A stretch of DNA of 64,000 bases, from NCBI RefSeq assembly GCF_963576545.1, contig NW_026870425.1, positions 372,001-436,000 on the forward strand, read 5' to 3'. Within the stretch, counting starts at the first letter, position 1. The number at the start of each line of letters is the position of its first letter. This document shows, piece by piece, positions 60,473 through 64,000 of this stretch. Made by a program: the position numbers and the translations under genes. A model generated the notes under the pieces. The model worked only from the letters and a program-made list of their open reading frames with translations. It was not told the origin of the DNA and ran no database searches. The stretch is from Limanda limanda (lineage: Eukaryota; Chordata; Actinopteri; Pleuronectiformes; Pleuronectidae).

Positions 60473-63030
60473 TGGGGGTAGAGCCTACTTGCAAGTCTCT
60501 CCGACCTTCACAAAAAAAGTTATTCAAGAATATCTCTTTCTCCTATGTGCTTTCATCCCTAACCCTAACCCTTCCGAAAGTCGGAGAAGCTCAAGGATGG
60601 TACCGATCGATGCGCGTTACCCCATTTAGTGGGGGTAGAGCCTACTTGCAAGTCTCTCCGACCTTCACAAAAAAAGTTATTCAAGAATATCTCCTCAGAT
60701 TTGGGGGAATTTCGTCGGTCGACCTCTTCCAAAGGTCGTACAAGCTCGGGGATGGTACCAATCGATCCGCAGGACCCAAATTAGTCCAGATGCAACCACT
60801 TTTCAAGTCTCTCCGACCTTCACAAAAAAAGTTATTCAAGAATATCTCTTTCTCCTATGTGCTTTCATCCCTAACCCTAACCCTAACCCTTCCGAAAGTC
60901 GGAGAAGCTCGGGGATGGTACCGATCGATGCGCGCTACCCCATTTAGTGGGGGTAGAGCCTACTTGCAAGTCTCTCCGACCTTCACAAAAAAAGTTATTC
61001 AAGAATATCTCTTTCTCCTATGTGCTTTCATCCCTAACCCTAACCCTAACCCTTCCGAAAGTCGGAGAAGCTCAAGGATGGTACCGATCGATGCGCGCTA
61101 CCCCATTTAGTGGGAGTAGAGCCTACTTGCAAGTCTCTCCGACCTTCACAAAAAAAGTTATTCAAGAATATCTCTTTCTCCTATGTGCTTTCATCCCTAA
61201 CCCTAACCCTAACCCTTCCGAAAGTCGGAGAAGCTCGGGGATGGTACCGATCGATGTGCGCTACCCCATTTAGTGGGGGTAGAGCCTACTTGCAAGTCTC
61301 TCCGACCTTCACAAAAAAAGTTATTCAAGAATATCTCTTTCTCCTATGTGCTTTCATCCCTAACCCTAACCCTTCCGAAAGTCGGAGAAGCTCAAGGATG
61401 GTACTGATCGATGCGCGCTACCCCATTTAGTGGGGGTAGAGCCTACTTGCAAGTCTCTCCGACCTTCACAAAAAAAGTTATTCAAGAATATCTCTTTCTC
61501 CTATGTGCTTTCATCCCTAACCCTAACCCTAACCCTTCCGAAAGTCGGAGAAGCTCAAGGATGGTACCGATCGATGCGCGCTACCCCATTTAGTGGGGGT
61601 AGAGCCTACTTGCAAGTCTCTCCGACCTTCACAAAAAAAGTTATTCAAGAATATCTCCTCAGATTTGGGGGAATTTCGTCGGTCGACCTCTTCCGAAGGT
61701 CGTACAAGCTCGGGGATGGTACCAATCGATCCGCAGGACCCAAATTAGTCCAGATGCAACCACTTTCCAAGTCTCTCCGACCTTCACAAAAAAAGTTATT
61801 CAAGAATATCTCTTTCTCCTATGTGCTTTCATCCCTAACCCTAACCCTAACCCTTCCGAAAGTCGGAGAAGCTCGGGGATGGTACTGATCGATGCGCGCT
61901 ACCCCATTTAGTGGGGGTAGAGCCTACTTGCAAGTCTCTCCGACCTTCACAAAAAAAGTTATTCAAGAATATCTCTTTCTCCTATGTGCTTTCATCCCTA
62001 ACCCTAACCCTAACCCTTCCGAAAGTCGGAGAAGCTCAAGGATGGTACCGATCGATGCGCGCTACCCCATTTAGTGGGGGTAGAGCCTACTTGCAAGTCT
62101 CTCCGACCTTCACAAAAAAAGTTATTTAAGAATATCTCCTCAGATTTGGGGGAATTTCGTCGGTCGACCTCTTCCGAAGGTCGTACAAGCTCGGGGATGG
62201 TACCAATCGATCCGCAGGACCCAAATTAGTCCAGATGCAACCACTTTCCAAGTCTCTCCGACCTTCACAAAAAAAGTTATTCAAGAATATCTCTTTCTCC
62301 TATGTGCTTTCATCCCTAACCCTAACCCTAACCCTTCCGAAAGTCGGAGAAGCTCAAGGATGGTACTGATCGATGCGCGCTACCCCATTTAGTGGGGGTA
62401 GAGCCTACTTGCAAGTCTCTCCGACCTTCACAAAAAAAGTTATTCAAGAATATCTCTTTCTCCTATGTGCTTTCATCCCTAACCCTAACCCTAACCCTTC
62501 CGAAAGTCGGAGAAGCTCAAGGATGGTACCGATCGATGCGCGCTACCCCATTTAGTGGGGGTAGAGCCTACTTGCAAGTCTCTCCGACCTTCACAAAAAA
62601 AGTTATTTAAGAATATCTCCTCAGATTTGGGGGAATTTCGTCGGTCGACCTCTTCCGAAGGTCGTACAAGCTCGGGGATGGTACCAATCGATCCGCAGGA
62701 CCCAAATTAGTCCAGATGCAACCACTTTCCAAGTCTCTCCGACCTTCACAAAAAAAGTTATTCAAGAATATCTCTTTCTCCTATGTGCTTTCATCCCTAA
62801 CCCTAACCCTTCCGAAAGTCGGAGAAGCTCAAGGATGGTACCGATCGATGCGCGCTACCCCATTTAGTGGGGGTAGAGCCTACTTGCAAGTCTCTCCGAC
62901 CTTCACAAAAAAAGTTATTCAAGAATATCTCTTTCTCCTATGTGCTTTCATCCCTAACCCTAACCCTAACCCTTCCAAAAGGCGGAGAAGCTCAAGGATG
63001 GTACCGATCGATGCGCGCTACCCCATTTAG
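60473..63030 (+). repeat. 2,558-bp unit with a 481-bp trimer duplication
   Basis: T2-S-T3x3-T2-T3-S-T3-T3-S-T3-T3-S-T2-T3*. It is the 2,077-bp unit plus one additional T3-T3-S trimer: 61,749-62,229 and 62,230-62,710 are tandem 481-bp copies, each with GGTACTGAT in its first monomer (near 61,883 and 62,364) and GTTATTTAAG in its S. Confidence 0.92.
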
Positions 63031-64000
63031 TGGGGGTAGAGCCTACTTGCAAGTCTCTCCGACCTTCACAAAAAAAGTTATTCAAGAATATCTCTTTCTC
63101 CTATGTGCTTTCATCCCTAACCCTAACCCTTCCGAAAGTCGGAGAAGCTCAAGGATGGTACCGATCGATGCGCGTTACCCCATTTAGTGGGGGTAGAGCC
63201 TACTTGCAAGTCTCTCCGACCTTCACAAAAAAAGTTATTCAAGAATATCTCCTCAGATTTGGGGGAATTTCGTCGGTCGACCTCTTCCAAAGGTCGTACA
63301 AGCTCGGGGATGGTACCAATCGATCCGCAGGACCCAAATTAGTCCAGATGCAACCACTTTTCAAGTCTCTCCGACCTTCACAAAAAAAGTTATTCAAGAA
63401 TATCTCTTTCTCCTATGTGCTTTCATCCCTAACCCTAACCCTAACCCTTCCGAAAGTCGGAGAAGCTCGGGGATGGTACCGATCGATGCGCGCTACCCCA
63501 TTTAGTGGGGGTAGAGCCTACTTGCAAGTCTCTCCGACCTTCACAAAAAAAGTTATTCAAGAATATCTCTTTCTCCTATGTGCTTTCATCCCTAACCCTA
63601 ACCCTAACCCTTCCGAAAGTCGGAGAAGCTCAAGGATGGTACCGATCGATGCGCGCTACCCCATTTAGTGGGAGTAGAGCCTACTTGCAAGTCTCTCCGA
63701 CCTTCACAAAAAAAGTTATTCAAGAATATCTCTTTCTCCTATGTGCTTTCATCCCTAACCCTAACCCTTCCGAAAGTCGGAGAAGCTCAAGGATGGTACC
63801 GATCGATGCGCGCTACCCCATTTAGTGGGGGTAGAGCCTACTTGCAAGTCTCTCCGACCTTCACAAAAAAAGTTATTCAAGAATATCTCCTCAGATTTGG
63901 GGGAATTTCGTCGGTCGACCTCTTCCGAAGGTCGTACAAGCTCGGGGATGGTACCAATCGATCCGCAGGACCCAAATTAGTCCAGATGCAACCACTTTCC
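63031..64000 (+). repeat. Right-edge partial unit
   Basis: T2-S-T3-T3-T2-S to 63,980, then the first 20 bases of the next monomer. It follows 55,351-56,300 at a shift of 7,680 bp, including GTGGGAGTAG (near 63,670 versus 55,990). The array clearly continues beyond the window. Confidence 0.9.

Larger units (their letters stand above)
1..64000. repeat. Telomere-motif-bearing satellite array filling the window
   Basis: Head-to-tail tandem array of 400 complete monomers (233 T3 of 163 bp, 58 T2 of 157 bp, 109 S of 155 bp) with no inversions, no unique inserts and no flank at either end. The monomer boundary used throughout is the G of TTAG in the sequence CCATTTAG (T) or CAAATTAG (S). All monomers share a 45-bp core and a second region around GGATGGTACC; T monomers add a CCCTAA block. 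The length is near that of a nucleosome plus linker, usual for satellites. A subtelomeric or interstitial telomeric location is inferred from the CCCTAA blocks. I do not recognise this as a named satellite family. Confidence 0.97.

Noticed and set aside
1..64000. True chromosome-terminal telomere
   Set aside because: CCCTAA runs are never longer than three hexamers and are always embedded in a monomer; there is no terminal tract in the window.

Overview
The whole 64 kb window is one uninterrupted tandem satellite array. No gene, transposon, RNA gene or unique sequence was found in it, and both ends lie inside the array. Parsed by hand from one fixed boundary (the G of each TTAG), the window from base 2 to base 63,980 resolves into 400 complete head-to-tail monomers, all in one orientation, followed by a 20-base remnant. 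Three forms occur: T3 (163 bp, 233 copies, three CCCTAA hexamers plus CCC), T2 (157 bp, 58 copies, two hexamers plus CCC) and S (155 bp, 109 copies, no telomere motif). The lengths close exactly: 233x163 + 58x157 + 109x155, minus one single-base deletion, equals 63,979.

The organism is a eukaryote. About 815 CCCTAA (TTAGGG on the other strand) hexamers are embedded as short blocks in a roughly nucleosome-length satellite, which suggests a TTAGGG-type telomere and a subtelomeric or interstitial telomere-associated array. TTAGGG telomeres occur in vertebrates, many other animals, filamentous fungi, trypanosomatids, several algae and protists and some monocots, so the window does not identify a lineage. 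If the CCCTAA blocks share the polarity of the nearest chromosome end, the telomere lies to the left of base 1; this is inference.

Layout: 2-1452 is a mixed S/T3 lead-in. 1453-6272 is five copies of a 964-bp six-monomer unit. From 6,427 to the end a fixed cassette, S-T2-T3*-T2-S, occurs 20 times and delimits every higher-order unit. 8,966-21,949 holds three related 3.7-4.2 kb units plus a 1.4 kb unit. 21,950-40,636 is built from 2,564-, 2,393- and 1.7-2.1-kb sub-units that form 7,024-bp and 4,957-bp super-repeats. 40,637-49,767 is a 9.1 kb cassette-free stretch with 2.1-2.9 kb repeats. 49,768-64,000 belongs mostly to a second cassette subfamily, with 1,445-bp and 481-bp tandem duplications.

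Nothing here looks like a set of cooperating genes. The long apparent reading frames exist only because an S+T dimer (318 or 312 bp) is divisible by three. The interest lies in the architecture: a telomere block capped at the minimal four G-tracts, two alternating monomer types with a shared 45-bp core, size changes that are almost all whole modules, and nested duplications that record repeated unequal exchange. Counts and identities come from reading by eye and the annotated markers, not from an alignment program.
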